Assembly: GCA_965198415.1 (NCBI GenBank)
Contig: CBDAPN010000030.1
Coordinates: 248,001 to 312,000 of the forward strand
DNA: 64,000 nt
Direction of reading: 5' to 3'
From: Endozoicomonas sp965198415
GTDB lineage: Bacteria > Pseudomonadota > Gammaproteobacteria > Pseudomonadales > Endozoicomonadaceae
Of this stretch, positions 35,198 to 45,053 are shown piece after piece. Below the pieces are notes generated by a model. That model searched no databases. It saw nothing but the letters and a program-made list of their open reading frames with translations, and had not been told where the DNA came from. The position numbers and the translations under genes were made by a program. How positions within the stretch are numbered: the first letter of the stretch is position 1; the number at the start of each line of letters is the position of its first letter.

Positions 35198-35624
35198 GTA
35201 AAACTCTGTTGATTTGCTCCGGTTTTATTCTTGGGAGGCTGTCTGGCAATAGCGCCTGTCTCGGTGAGCCCCTAACGACACAGTTGAACCACCAATAAAA
35301 AGCCAAAAAAATTTTAGTAACGTCTAATAGATGTGATTCTATTTACTAAAAAAATTCTGCTTCCCAAGCTAATTAGCTGCTGACGTAATACTCGCACAAC
35401 CAGTGGCAGGTAGTACAGCTACCCTCGCACATTGAATAATTATTGTCCACTGGCTTATCGGCGCTTCCCGTCGATTCATTAAACAATTTTAATCGAGCTT
35501 TCAAAAACCATTAGCAAGTGGAAAAAAAGAATAAAGAAACAACAAAAACCGGTATTACCCACCGGCTTGAAAAGACACTGTGCAACACCGAGCCTGCAAA
35601 GGCTCGCTGACAGCATAAACCGCC
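35198..35624. other. Gene-free stretch between the RRM gene and cysK
   Basis: 427 bp with no recognisable ORF, RNA gene or repeat. It holds the upstream region of the RRM gene and the downstream region of cysK. Confidence 0.6.
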
Positions 35625-36596
35625 TTACTGAACGGTCTCATTCTCAGAGAAAACCCCCTCAAACAGCGCCGTTGATAAATAACGTTCGCCGGAGTCTGGT
35701 AAGATCACCACCACAGTTTTTCCCTCATTCTGCGGCTGCTTAGCCACTCGCAGGGCGGCATGCACGGCGGCACCGGCAGAAATACCAGCAAGAATCCCCT
35801 CTTCACGCATCAACCGGTGCGCCATAACCATTGCCTCTTCATTGGATACTTGCTCAACCTGATCCACCAACGCCAAATCCAGATTACCCGGAATAAAACC
35901 TGCACCAATACCCTGAATTTTATGGGGTGCCGGCTTTACCTCTTCTCCGGCCAGAGTCTGACTGATGACCGGAGAAGCGCTCGGCTCAACAGCCACCGAG
36001 GTAATTTTTCTGCCCTGAATCTCTTTAATGTATCGAGAAACCCCGGAAATGGTTCCACCGGTACCGACTCCGGCAACAAATATATCAATATTACCCTCAA
36101 GGGCATGCCAAATTTCTGGCCCGGTGGTTTCCTCATGAATGCGGGGATTGGCCGGATTCTCAAACTGCTGCAGCAACAGATACTTTTCCGGGTTGGCCTC
36201 AGCCAACTCTTTTGCTTTGGCAATGGCACCGGGCATACCTTTTGCCGGTTCCGTAAGAATGATGTTGGCGCCGAGTGCTTTCATCACCTGACGACGCTCA
36301 AGGCTCATAGAAGCAGGCATGGTCAGAGTTAGAGAAACCCCTCGTGAAGCTGCCACAAACGCCAGAGCAATACCGGTATTCCCACTGGTAGGTTCAATTA
36401 ACTCCATCCCCGGCGACAACTTCCCTGAACGTTCAGCGTCCCAAATCATACTCGCCCCAATCCGGCATTTGACACTGTTGGCAGGGTTCTGGGACTCAAT
36501 CTTGGCATAAACCTCCCGGCCTTCGGCCAGACGATTCAACTTGACCAGCGGTGTGTTACCTATGGTTTGGGAGTTATCTTGAAAAACCTGCGTCAT
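35625..36596 (-). CDS. cysK: Cysteine synthase A (O-acetylserine sulfhydrylase)
   Basis: A PLP enzyme of 323 residues that makes cysteine from O-acetylserine and sulfide. Hallmarks are NTPLVKLNRL, the PLP lysine in NPANSVKCRIG, TSGNTGIALAFVAA, and the phosphate loop GVGTGGTISGVSRYI. The SVKCR variant and length fit CysK rather than CysM. An AAGGAAG site lies a few bases before the ATG. It uses the sulfide produced by the CysI enzyme encoded at 23.6 kb. Confidence 0.94.
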   Translation of the reverse strand: MTQVFQDNSQTIGNTPLVKLNRLAEGREVYAKIESQNPANSVKCRIGASMIWDAERSGKLSPGMELIEPTSGNTGIALAFVAASRGVSLTLTMPASMSLERRQVMKALGANIILTEPAKGMPGAIAKAKELAEANPEKYLLLQQFENPANPRIHEETTGPEIWHALEGNIDIFVAGVGTGGTISGVSRYIKEIQGRKITSVAVEPSASPVISQTLAGEEVKPAPHKIQGIGAGFIPGNLDLALVDQVEQVSNEEAMVMAHRLMREEGILAGISAGAAVHAALRVAKQPQNEGKTVVVILPDSGERYLSTALFEGVFSENETVQ

Positions 36597-36961
36597 TTTC
36601 TTCCTTACCTTTTGCCTGAGGGTAAATAAGCGTTGCGTTGTTGTTTTGAGGACGATGAGTCCTTTGCAGGTGAGGTTATCGCGCCCGAAGATATTCGTTA
36701 AGTAATTTAAAATTATAAAGTTATAAACTAAGAGGAGTTTTGGTAATAAAAAGAGGAGGTTAGAAGTACTCTAAGGGAATCATAGGAGTGAAAGGCACCT
36801 GACCACAAAGGATGCACGTCACCAGAATGTAAGGCCTTGGTCAGTTCATACAATATCTCTACAAAACGCCATAAACTTTTTCTCTTGCAAAGGTTTCTGA
36901 AGCCGACTTATACCAACGAAGAGAACACATTGACTCAAGCTGGTGCGAAAAAGGAAACACG
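36597..36961. other. Upstream region of the first helical paralog, partly duplicated at 38.8 kb
   Basis: About 80 bp here (near 36810-36895, with TAAGGCCTTGGTCAGTTCAT) closely resemble 38820-38900, upstream of the second paralog. No gene is seen. The shared flank shows that the duplication included the promoter region. Confidence 0.6.
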
Positions 36962-38437
36962 ATGAGTAATGAATACAAGCTCAAGACACTTGCCAGCATG
37001 TCTCATATTTGGCTAGCTAACCAAAAGAGCTTACTCCCTGCCCGGATTGCTCAAGCTTTGTATGCCGGGGTCAAGGGCTTTTTCAACCACTACACCGTTG
37101 ATATTAATGCAGATGTTAACAAACAGTTAGCCAAAGATAACGGAAATTCTTACTTCGGGCAGTTTGTTGTAAAAAAAAATCTGGAGCGAAAAATAGAACC
37201 GCAACCAGACGTCATGCCTCAGGTGATTCCAGGTACTCACTATACCCCTATTCCCCCCCCTATTGCAGCTCCTCCAACAAGTGATAAAACAATCCAACCC
37301 TTTCTGCTAGCCCTTAACAAATTCAATGACACGACTGACATAAAAACAGTCGCGGCAGCTATTGATGGTTTGGAAAACATTAAGGCAGAACACCCAATGA
37401 ATGCTAATACGCTGAAAAAGCTATTAAACCAAAATTGGCTAACGGCGTTTTTGGGACATGCCCAATCAACCCAAGCTAAAGAAGACAACAAAAACAATAC
37501 TCGAGCAGATCAAATAAATGTCCAAACCAGAAGACTTATCAATCTGGGGTTAGATGCAAACGCCCATCAGAATTTTATTCCGTATCTGAATAAAGTAAAA
37601 AACTGCGAAACCTGCACCACTGGCTTAGAGGCTTATAATAAAGAAAACCTTAAATCGAGATTCCGTAGTCTAAAAAAAGTATTTAAAGACCCGCAAAGCA
37701 ACCACAGAGAAAAACTGTACGCCTTCATAACTTACACTAACCTCAATAATTCACACAACATACAGCTCAATGGCCGTCGACAAAAGGAGTTCATCAAACT
37801 ATTGGAAAGCTGCATGACCAAACACTTCGACGCCTTCTTGCAAGATAACAACACGCTACAAGACGATGCGGCCGGTGCTAAGTTTTACCGTTTGATTTTA
37901 GACAAACTCGGTGAAAACTATAAATTGACCGACAAAAACACCAAGAACCTGGAATCTAAAATTGATTATATATTCAATTCTTTTAACTTATTCGATGCTA
38001 GACACCAGAATTTAAAAAGGCATAAAATGCAATCACATGCGTTAAATAGCCTTATTTTTATCAATAAAAAACTTACATCATTTTCCGCTAACGTTATAAG
38101 AACAATATTTGAACAGATGCAGGCCGATGCTAAATACTTAGACAGCTCCTACATACTGTGCCGTGCTTTACAGGATGCGGGCGTTGATCTTTACAGTCAA
38201 CAGTTCGTAACCGATAATGACATCAAAAATCATCCCCACTATACCGCATTACTCCAAGCCTTAGAGACTGAAGGCAAGAAATCCTTTAGATTTATCAAAA
38301 TGCTTTCCAAACTTGATTTCCCTTTAACGAATGAACTTGAAGAAACAATTAAAGACCAATTATCCAAAAAAGAACTGCCCATCACCAACGACGTGAATAA
38401 AAAATTAGCTCTCCTAAGGCATGAAAACATAAATTAA
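36962..38437 (+). CDS. Helical protein of unknown function, first of a tandem pair
   Basis: This 491-residue protein has no recognised domain. The N-terminus (MSNEYKLKTLASMSHIWLAN, then PARIAQALYAGVKGFFNHYT) is about 80% identical to that of the gene at 39019; a proline-rich variable linker follows near residues 80-105, then a long helical region with repeated helices (IRRLINLGLD-like, LDKLGENYKLTDKNTKNLE). The conserved end block is GVDLYSQQFVTDNDIKNHPH followed by YTALLQALE. No signal peptide is present. The gene is AT-rich compared with cysK. The shape, a constant N-terminus with a variable linker and alpha-solenoid body, is compatible with a secreted effector, but this is inference. AAGGAAA precedes the ATG. 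Confidence 0.72.
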   Translation: MSNEYKLKTLASMSHIWLANQKSLLPARIAQALYAGVKGFFNHYTVDINADVNKQLAKDNGNSYFGQFVVKKNLERKIEPQPDVMPQVIPGTHYTPIPPPIAAPPTSDKTIQPFLLALNKFNDTTDIKTVAAAIDGLENIKAEHPMNANTLKKLLNQNWLTAFLGHAQSTQAKEDNKNNTRADQINVQTRRLINLGLDANAHQNFIPYLNKVKNCETCTTGLEAYNKENLKSRFRSLKKVFKDPQSNHREKLYAFITYTNLNNSHNIQLNGRRQKEFIKLLESCMTKHFDAFLQDNNTLQDDAAGAKFYRLILDKLGENYKLTDKNTKNLESKIDYIFNSFNLFDARHQNLKRHKMQSHALNSLIFINKKLTSFSANVIRTIFEQMQADAKYLDSSYILCRALQDAGVDLYSQQFVTDNDIKNHPHYTALLQALETEGKKSFRFIKMLSKLDFPLTNELEETIKDQLSKKELPITNDVNKKLALLRHENIN

Positions 38438-38448
38438 AAAACGATACC

Positions 38449-38482
38449 ATAATAAAAGACTGCAATGGCAGTCTTTTATTAT
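38449..38482 (+). terminator. Intrinsic terminator after the first helical paralog
   Basis: AATAAAAGACTGC (38451-38463) pairs exactly with GCAGTCTTTTATT (38468-38480) over AATG, with T's in the 3' arm. Nearly the same hairpin ends the second paralog. Confidence 0.8.
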
Positions 38483-39018
38483 GGATAGTGATGGGTAAAT
38501 CCAGACAGTAAACCGTCAGCAATTCCCCATAATTAATCCACCCCTTTACTACAAGAGATGTAGAGATCGACTACCCTCTACTTTTGTACTGTTTTTTCAG
38601 AGTTCTTAGCAGGCTACTCCATTCTCGCAACGTAAGCATTGCGTTAACCCATGGTTTGGCCTGAGCTTTCGGTTCGATCGAGTACCGTTGGCTGAGTGTG
38701 ATTTGGGCGTAGGCAACGGGGGCTTTGACGGATCGGGCGCAACGTCTGAACTGGAAGATACTCCATGGGGTAGCATAAGGTAAATGCAGTCGCGCTGAGA
38801 GAGGCGAGAGCATTGCACGTGACCACAACAGAGACAATGTAAGACCTTGGCCAGTTCATACAGAATCCTTACAAACAACCATGAACTTTTTCTATTTATA
38901 TCGGTCTAAATAAAAGCTGAAAAAACCTGACCCCTAATAAGGTTTCCACAGCCGACTTATATTAAACAAATGGAACACTTTTGCTAAAGTTCAACCTGGT
39001 ATCGAATAAGGAAACACC
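38483..39018. other. Spacer between the helical paralogs
   Basis: No intact gene. About 80 bp match the flank upstream of the first paralog, with an additional segment of roughly 50 bp before the second start. Minus-strand frames of up to 90 codons at 38571-38878 are open but lack family likeness or a ribosome site. Confidence 0.55.
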
Positions 39019-40488
39019 ATGAATAATGAATACAAACTGAATACACTTGCCAGCATGTCTCACAGTTGGCTAGCTAACCAAAAGAGCTTGCTTCCTGTCC
39101 GGGTTGCTCAGGCGTTGTATGCCGGGGTCAAGGGATTTTTCAACCAATACACCGTTGATATTAATTCAGTTGTTAACAAACAGTTAGCCAAAGATAACGG
39201 AAATTCTTACTTCGGGCAGTTTGTAAAAAAAATCCGGCAGCGAAAAGCCGTACCACAACAAGGCGTCCCGCCTCAAGTGATTCCAGTGATTAACCCTATT
39301 GACCCCCATAACGAAGCTGCTATCGAGGCGGCGAAAAAAACCCAAATATTACTGGGAGTGCTTAACCAATGCCCTGGCAAGAATAAAACACAATTTATCG
39401 AGGCAAATATTGATCTTATGACCACGTTTAAAGAAGAATCTACAACCAACGCTGATGTCCTGATAAAGGCATTAAATGAAAATTCGCTGATACCGTTTTT
39501 GACATATGCCCAATCAATCGAAGCTGAAGAAAGCAATCAAAACACAACTCGGGCAAATGACATAAATATTCAAATCAGAAGACTTATCAATTTAGGTTTA
39601 GATGTAAACAACTATCCGACGTTTAATCAGTATCTGAATAAAGTAAAAAACTGTAAAACCTGCACCGCTGCCTTAGAGACTTACAATAAAAAGTCTCTTC
39701 AAAGTGAGTTACGTGATCTAAAAAAAGCACTTTTCGATTCACAAAAAAACCACAGCGAAAAACTGAAAGCCTTCAGTGATTTCATGAAATTCAAGGACAC
39801 CCCCAACATACAACTCAATGACGATCAACAAAAGGAATTCATCACCCTATTGCAAGAATACACTACCAAACACTTCAACGCCTTCCTGGAAGATCAGAGC
39901 AACAATCTAAAGGCCGATGAGGACGGTGCTATCCTGTACCGTTTGATTTTAGATGAACTCGGTGAAAACTATAAATTGACCGATGAAAACACGAAGAATC
40001 TGGAAAAAAAAATAGATCATATATCCCGTCATCTTAACTTATTCGATGATACACACCAGAATTCAGCAACACATACAATGCGATCAAATGCGTTAAAAAA
40101 CCTTGTTATTATCAATAAAGAACCTACATCATTTTTCACTGAAATTATAAAAGCAGTATTTAAAAAGATGCAGCCCGGTGAAGAGTACTTAGACAGCTCC
40201 TTCCGACTCTGCCATGCTTTACGCGATGCGGGTGTTGATCTTTACGGTCAACAGTTCGCAACCAATAATGACATCAAAAATCATCCCCATTATACCGCCC
40301 TACTCCAAGCCTTAAAGACTGAAAACGATGACTCCTTACAATTTATCAAAGAGCTCTCCAATATTTGTTTCCCTTTAACGAATGAACTTGTAACAACAAT
40401 TAAAGACCAATTATCCCAAGAAAATGTGCCCATCACCGACATCATGGAGAGAAGATTAATACTCCTAAGGCCTGTCAACACATTTTAA
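39019..40488 (+). CDS. Helical protein of unknown function, second of a tandem pair
   Basis: This 489-residue protein is a full-length paralog of the gene at 36962. The N-terminal 70 residues are nearly identical, and the blocks FNQYTVDINSVVNKQLAKDN, LDELGENYKLTDENTKNLE and GVDLYGQQFATNNDIKNHPH followed by YTALLQALK are shared. The linker after residue 80 and the middle helices have diverged more, with short insertions. No signal peptide or membrane segment is seen. It is followed by a matching terminator. The pair arose by tandem duplication that included promoter and terminator; function is unknown. Confidence 0.72.
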   Translation: MNNEYKLNTLASMSHSWLANQKSLLPVRVAQALYAGVKGFFNQYTVDINSVVNKQLAKDNGNSYFGQFVKKIRQRKAVPQQGVPPQVIPVINPIDPHNEAAIEAAKKTQILLGVLNQCPGKNKTQFIEANIDLMTTFKEESTTNADVLIKALNENSLIPFLTYAQSIEAEESNQNTTRANDINIQIRRLINLGLDVNNYPTFNQYLNKVKNCKTCTAALETYNKKSLQSELRDLKKALFDSQKNHSEKLKAFSDFMKFKDTPNIQLNDDQQKEFITLLQEYTTKHFNAFLEDQSNNLKADEDGAILYRLILDELGENYKLTDENTKNLEKKIDHISRHLNLFDDTHQNSATHTMRSNALKNLVIINKEPTSFFTEIIKAVFKKMQPGEEYLDSSFRLCHALRDAGVDLYGQQFATNNDIKNHPHYTALLQALKTENDDSLQFIKELSNICFPLTNELVTTIKDQLSQENVPITDIMERRLILLRPVNTF

Positions 40489-40501
40489 AAAATGATACCA
40501 A

Positions 40502-40531
40502 AATAAAAGACTGCAATAGCAGTCTTTTATT
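40502..40531 (+). terminator. Intrinsic terminator after the second helical paralog
   Basis: AATAAAAGACTGC (40502-40514) pairs with GCAGTCTTTTATT (40519-40531) over AATA. Stem identical to that after the first paralog. Confidence 0.8.
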
Positions 40532-40570
40532 CTCGATAGTAATGGGTAATTCCAGCCAGTAAACCTTAAA

Positions 40571-41272
40571 TTAACTGTTCAAAATAGGATTTAAAAAAGC
40601 GCCCACAATCTCACTAGCCGGCCCGTAATACTGTTCATCGAACAATGACCCATGTTTTCCGGGCTCAAGATTTAATTCAACCGTTCTTGCTGATACCGCT
40701 TCCTGAAAAAAACTTGCCGCAGGATAAACGCTCCCAGAGGTCCCTATGGATACAAACAGGTCACAACCAGACAACGCCCGGTAAATAACCTCCATGTGTA
40801 ACGGCATCTCTCCAAACCAAACGATGTGAGGACGCAGATTACCCGCCACACCACAACAGGCACAGCGCGTTTCACCTGTTACATCCTCATGCCATGGGAA
40901 AACCCGCCCCGTCTTCTGACAGTGGACCTTTAACAGTTCGCCGTGCATATGAATAAGGTTTTTACTACCAGCTCTTTCATGGAGGTCATCCACATTCTGG
41001 GTCACCAACAAAAAGTCTCCCGGAAACTGCTGTTCAAATATTGCCAGAGCACGATGGGCATCGTTGGGTTCAACAGACGTTAGCTGCCGCCGACGCTCAT
41101 TATAAAAACGCTGCACCAGCGCAGGGTTACGGGCAAACCCCTGCGGTGTGGCGACATCTTCAATGGCGTGGTTTTCCCAGAGCCCGTCACTGCCACGAAA
41201 TGTCTTTAATCCGGATTCAGCAGATACACCAGCACCGGTTAAAACAACGACGGACGAATAAGGCACGATCAT
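40571..41272 (-). CDS. cobB: NAD-dependent protein deacylase (sirtuin)
   Basis: A 233-residue class III sirtuin that removes acetyl and succinyl groups from lysines. NAD-binding GAGVS is at 13-17, TQNVDDLH at 91-98, catalytic His in HMHG near 110, and the RPHIVWFGE and GTSGSVYPAA blocks follow. Y57 and R60 in FYNERRR form the Y-x2-R desuccinylase signature. A zinc-site cysteine cluster (RCACC) is present with one distal Cys (HCQ). The ATG at 41272 is only one base after GAGG, so GTG at 41266 may be the true start. The DUF4139 gene ends three bases upstream, suggesting one transcript. Confidence 0.93.
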   Translation of the reverse strand: MIVPYSSVVVLTGAGVSAESGLKTFRGSDGLWENHAIEDVATPQGFARNPALVQRFYNERRRQLTSVEPNDAHRALAIFEQQFPGDFLLVTQNVDDLHERAGSKNLIHMHGELLKVHCQKTGRVFPWHEDVTGETRCACCGVAGNLRPHIVWFGEMPLHMEVIYRALSGCDLFVSIGTSGSVYPAASFFQEAVSARTVELNLEPGKHGSLFDEQYYGPASEIVGAFLNPILNS

Positions 41273-41275
41273 TCC

Positions 41276-42577
41276 TCAGTGAGCATAAATCGCTGTGTAC
41301 TTGATCGTCTGCCGAGCACCAGCAGCAACCTCCACTTGAATCTGACCAAGACCGTTAAGCTTTACCCCAGGCTGTTTTTCCAGCTTAAGCAAACTGGCGT
41401 CACGTTCATTGATATACAACGTGATGGGCTCTTGTTGATCGTTAGAAACCATCGCCTGCCATTGTATCTGATCCGCTTTTTGCCCAGTACGCCTTCGCTC
41501 CAAACCCACAGTCAACGCCTCGTTCAGCAAGATACTGGCGGTCTCATTACGGGCAGTTTTTGCCAGCCAGGCATCACCACTGATGATGGCAGCGCCTGTA
41601 ACATTCTGTTCATACACGCTGACTTCAGCCGCGGGCAGATCCACCGGTGCGGTGAATTTTAATGCCAGTCGCGGGCGTTGGTCGAGGTTTTCTCTGCTGT
41701 AGACATCGATAATATACTGTTTTTCAATGGCAACATTGGCAGCAACCAAATCGATTAACTGGGTACTATTTGCAGCTAAACCGGTCTTTAAAGTTGTCAG
41801 CAGTACCTCACTGACCCTGTGACCATAATCACTGCCACCAAGAGGAACGGCTTCTGCCATTGACATAACACTGAAACGACGAACCGACTCATCATTGGCA
41901 ATCAGCCTTATAGCGGCGTGGGTAAAATCAAGATTGGAGCCATTTGATAGTAACGCCTTTAACGTAAGCTGCCCACGGTTTGCCGACGACAGGGTCAAGC
42001 GGTAATGACTTTGAAAATTCAGTTGTGACGTTATGTAAGAGAGAGTGAGTGCCTGGTTGTCTGGCTGCTCCTCGAAATAGGCGGTGGGGTATTTTTCTTG
42101 CCTTACCGGTTCGAGGGCTTGCATTCTCAACCCTCGTGGATCGTTCAAATCAACAAAATACTGTCGTTTGTTATCATCAATTACCCACCCGGTGCCCATA
42201 TGATAATTTAACAGCTTGCCGGCCACTGTGCGCCCGTAACCGAGCACTTCCACCTGCTTACCCACCAAAGCATGGTAATAGCCATCCCGGTTAGATTCTG
42301 TTCTGGGCCAGGTGATGCGTTTTGGTAACATGGCATTATCGCCATAGGCGAGACTCAAAGAGCTGTTGAGACTATCCGTAGGTAGTCCGGTAATGGGAAG
42401 GCGCCCCTGTTCATCCGGTGAGCGCTTGAAATGTTGCACGACCAGCGCCCGATCACGGTAAAGGTTCACTGTGGTGGAATCTGCCTGGTTTACATCCAGA
42501 GGTTCACTGGCCTGCGTCGTACAACTTGCAATTAAAGCCGCAGCCAAAAACGTTTTACGGATTTGCAAAAACTGCAT
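41276..42577 (-). CDS. Secreted DUF4139-type protein
   Basis: The 433-residue protein starts with a signal peptide (MQFLQIRKTFLAAALIASCT, then TQASEP). The body is beta-rich with LTLSYITSQLNFQSHYRLTL and the C-terminal domain that recalls DUF4139 (VAIEKQYIIDVYSRENLDQR, RNETASILLNEALTVGLERR). Such proteins are exported and uncharacterised. AGGAG five bases before the ATG at 42577 supports this start. It is the first gene of a probable two-gene transcript with cobB, an unusual pair. Confidence 0.78.
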   Translation of the reverse strand: MQFLQIRKTFLAAALIASCTTQASEPLDVNQADSTTVNLYRDRALVVQHFKRSPDEQGRLPITGLPTDSLNSSLSLAYGDNAMLPKRITWPRTESNRDGYYHALVGKQVEVLGYGRTVAGKLLNYHMGTGWVIDDNKRQYFVDLNDPRGLRMQALEPVRQEKYPTAYFEEQPDNQALTLSYITSQLNFQSHYRLTLSSANRGQLTLKALLSNGSNLDFTHAAIRLIANDESVRRFSVMSMAEAVPLGGSDYGHRVSEVLLTTLKTGLAANSTQLIDLVAANVAIEKQYIIDVYSRENLDQRPRLALKFTAPVDLPAAEVSVYEQNVTGAAIISGDAWLAKTARNETASILLNEALTVGLERRRTGQKADQIQWQAMVSNDQQEPITLYINERDASLLKLEKQPGVKLNGLGQIQVEVAAGARQTIKYTAIYAH

Positions 42578-42616
42578 ACCAACTCCTGTGACTACCATCA
42601 ACCCGCGGTCAAAATA

Positions 42617-44374
42617 TCACGTTTCCCCCTGAATTTTCCAATAATCGTCACTGATAATTTTAACGACAGAAGCTCGCTTGTCCTCAGGCACAAAGATACT
42701 ATCCAATAAGTCAAAGATCTTAGGCTCTTGCGCCATGAAGTTTTTTAAATTTCTATCCAGCTGAGGTTTCTGTTTCAAAAACTCTGAAAAGGATTGGTGT
42801 TTTGGATAGTGCTGAGTATAGAACTCCATAAGCACATCGTTGGAAGACATATTTTTTGCGCAACGGTAAAAAATAATCTTTACCATACAAACGCCCATCG
42901 CCCAAACATCCGCAAGCTTAGGGTCAGCATCGCCGTCATAACGCATGTTACGGGTGTTGTAATCATACAACTCCGGTGACAAATAGTACGGGCTTCCTTT
43001 ATGCCACTTTTTTTCCTGCGTTGTGGAGACCAGCTTGGTCATACCAAAATCGATCAGCTGAACCTGCATATTGGAGGAGGTTTTTGACCGTTTTGCAGGC
43101 ATTTTTACGATGGTATTGTCCAGTTTAATATCCCTGTGACCGACATTTTTTTTCTGCAAACCTGACAAACAACCAAAAGCAGAGCGAATAAAAGTCAACA
43201 GTACTTGAGCAAATTCCTTATCATTCAACTTTTTTACCCTCGAACTGTTCGAAAATAACTCTCTTGCAGTTTGGGCCTCTGGGGTGAAGGAAGTGAGCAC
43301 GCCACAAACTACCTCATCATCGGCAAAATGGGCAACCGTGTCGGTGTTGGTAATATGGCGAAAGTAACCCAGTGCTTTGCTGTAAGTAATTACCCCCAAA
43401 ACGGCAGGGCAATGATCATTGCTTAAATCTACACTGAGCCCTAAACCCTCACCATTGCAAAACAGACCATTTTCAAGACACTTGCTGAGCTTCTTCAGTT
43501 TAAAATTATCATTACCCGGTCCCATAAAAACCTTGAATACCGCCGAAAGCCCCCCGTTTGAATCGGGTTTATGGACAGCGTATACATCACCAAACTGCCC
43601 TGCCCCTAACCGCTGACGGAGTTTTATTTTCTGTTGGTTAGTGAGGTTTCCAGACAGCAAAGCACGGCGAGCCAACATAATGATAAGACGCCCCTCACCC
43701 TTCTCATCTAGCTGTTTATAACCTGCAATAGACCCTAGCAATTTGACGATGTTGCCTAACTTCCTGGCATTTTTTCCGGTATAGGCTGTTGCTAATATAT
43801 CCTTTTTGCTTTTCTTCAAAAAATCTAACAATGGCTTTAGCTGATATTCTTTAAAAGGTGCTTTCTTAATTGCTTTGCGCAGCTGCTCAAATTCAGAGTC
43901 TGTACAGCAAGTCAAGTAATCTGAAAATGCTAAAAAATGTTTTTCACAGCTCTGTTCAGGGAGTTCAGCCGGACAAAACAGTGGCATCTGCCATTCATAA
44001 AATCGATCATGGCGGGTCATTTCACTGACTGTTCCTGAATCGTCTTTTATTGAAGAGGTCACTGACCCTGATAGCGGCTCTTTTTGTAACTTCATGCTCA
44101 CTGAATACTCCGCCTCACTAGAGAAGGAAGCGTTCATTTGGGGGTCAGACTTTTTAAATTTAGTAATGATATCTTTAATGACTTTAATACAGTATTGATA
44201 GAAATCTTTTAACTTTCCTTTTACCAAATTAACAAATTCTTTTAGATAACCCTTAACGGCCTGTAAACAGGAAACGACTCTCCCTGCAAAACCCGCCACC
44301 TTTTCATTTGGTACATTAGAACCACTTATTCCGGCAGGACTTGCAACTAAGATGCTCTGATTATCTACATTCAT
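42617..44374 (-). CDS. Eukaryote-like Ser/Thr protein kinase, candidate effector
   Basis: The 585-residue protein has a C-terminal protein-kinase domain (about 250-585) with every catalytic element: glycine loop LGAGQFGDVY (256-265), lysine 281 in VFKVF, HRDIKLDN (413-420), IDFGMTK with DFG 442-444, the SPYYLSPELY activation-loop end, and DVWAMGV of subdomain IX. Residues 1-250 are helical. The first 75 residues (AGFAGRVVSCLQAVKGYLKE, then FVNLVKGKLKDFYQYCIKVI) are laid out like the N-terminal module of its neighbours but without clear identity. No membrane helix or PASTA repeat is present, unlike bacterial receptor kinases. A role in acting on host proteins is inference. AAGGTGG precedes the start. 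Confidence 0.88.
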   Translation of the reverse strand: MNVDNQSILVASPAGISGSNVPNEKVAGFAGRVVSCLQAVKGYLKEFVNLVKGKLKDFYQYCIKVIKDIITKFKKSDPQMNASFSSEAEYSVSMKLQKEPLSGSVTSSIKDDSGTVSEMTRHDRFYEWQMPLFCPAELPEQSCEKHFLAFSDYLTCCTDSEFEQLRKAIKKAPFKEYQLKPLLDFLKKSKKDILATAYTGKNARKLGNIVKLLGSIAGYKQLDEKGEGRLIIMLARRALLSGNLTNQQKIKLRQRLGAGQFGDVYAVHKPDSNGGLSAVFKVFMGPGNDNFKLKKLSKCLENGLFCNGEGLGLSVDLSNDHCPAVLGVITYSKALGYFRHITNTDTVAHFADDEVVCGVLTSFTPEAQTARELFSNSSRVKKLNDKEFAQVLLTFIRSAFGCLSGLQKKNVGHRDIKLDNTIVKMPAKRSKTSSNMQVQLIDFGMTKLVSTTQEKKWHKGSPYYLSPELYDYNTRNMRYDGDADPKLADVWAMGVCMVKIIFYRCAKNMSSNDVLMEFYTQHYPKHQSFSEFLKQKPQLDRNLKNFMAQEPKIFDLLDSIFVPEDKRASVVKIISDDYWKIQGET

Positions 44375-44999
44375 TTATCCACCTTGACAGTTATCAGATT
44401 ATAGGAAGCACAGCTTTCTTCTAAGCCAGCCAGACACTTAAAAAAACATCGGGCAGTTTAAGTTAGTTGCCCGTAAACTATGGCTGCATTAACCGTCAGT
44501 AAGACGGAGGCTTAGCCATTAGACTGAACTTTCGTTTTAATGTTATTAAAATATATAAAAACAATTGCTTTCGTATATTAGACCAAAGAACCAAAGGTAG
44601 CTCGACAATCGACTGCTCTACAGCGGCAGGTACAAATCAAGCCAAAAAATCCCGGATTTTCAGGCTCCCACAGTCTATTCTGAGGCAGGTTTCAAAGTAA
44701 ATACCATACATCGAAAGGTTTGCGTTGGAGAGGCGCATCTCGTTCATCCCGAACGGATGGTGATGAAAGCAGGACTACCAAGCCTTTTTGAGATTCCTCT
44801 AAAACTTTTGTGCTAGATTTTTTACAAACTTACCAATGCGACGATCAAGAGGTTATTTATACAGAGAAATACCCTCTCGTACGATATTCTTTTCACTCTG
44901 TTGAGCCTCTTCAGACCTACCAACCGGGCTTGAAGCACTATTTTCTGAGTCAACAACGAACCCCTAAGCTTTATGCCCAAAGCTATGGTGGGATTGACA
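44375..44999. other. Gene-free stretch upstream of the kinase gene
   Basis: About 625 bp between the kinase start and the TnpB right end. It contains a small hairpin (GGGCA near 44452 with TGCCC). The open frame beginning at 44810 has no ribosome site and runs into the TnpB end, so it is not accepted as a gene. No clear relic could be identified. Confidence 0.5.
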
Positions 45000-45053
45000 T
45001 CCTCCCCGCCCTGAAGGCGGGGATTCCAAGATCGCTCTCAGAACCTTCCTGCT
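45000..45053 (-). mobile_element. Right-end hairpin of the IS200/IS605-type element
   Basis: CCCCGCC (45004-45010) pairs with GGCGGGG (45016-45022) over CTGAA. This hairpin, followed by ATTCC, is typical of the right end of TnpB-encoding elements, and lies just past the tnpB stop codon. In active elements this region forms the 3' guide-proximal part of the omega RNA. Confidence 0.6.

Noticed and set aside
38571..38878. Overlapping minus-strand frames between the helical paralogs
   Set aside because: Three overlapping frames with Cys pairs, but no ribosome site, and part is the duplicated flank of the paralogs.
42617..42700. Type III secretion apparatus near the effector-like genes
   Set aside because: No secretion gene, chaperone or regulator is present in the window; effector status is only inferred.
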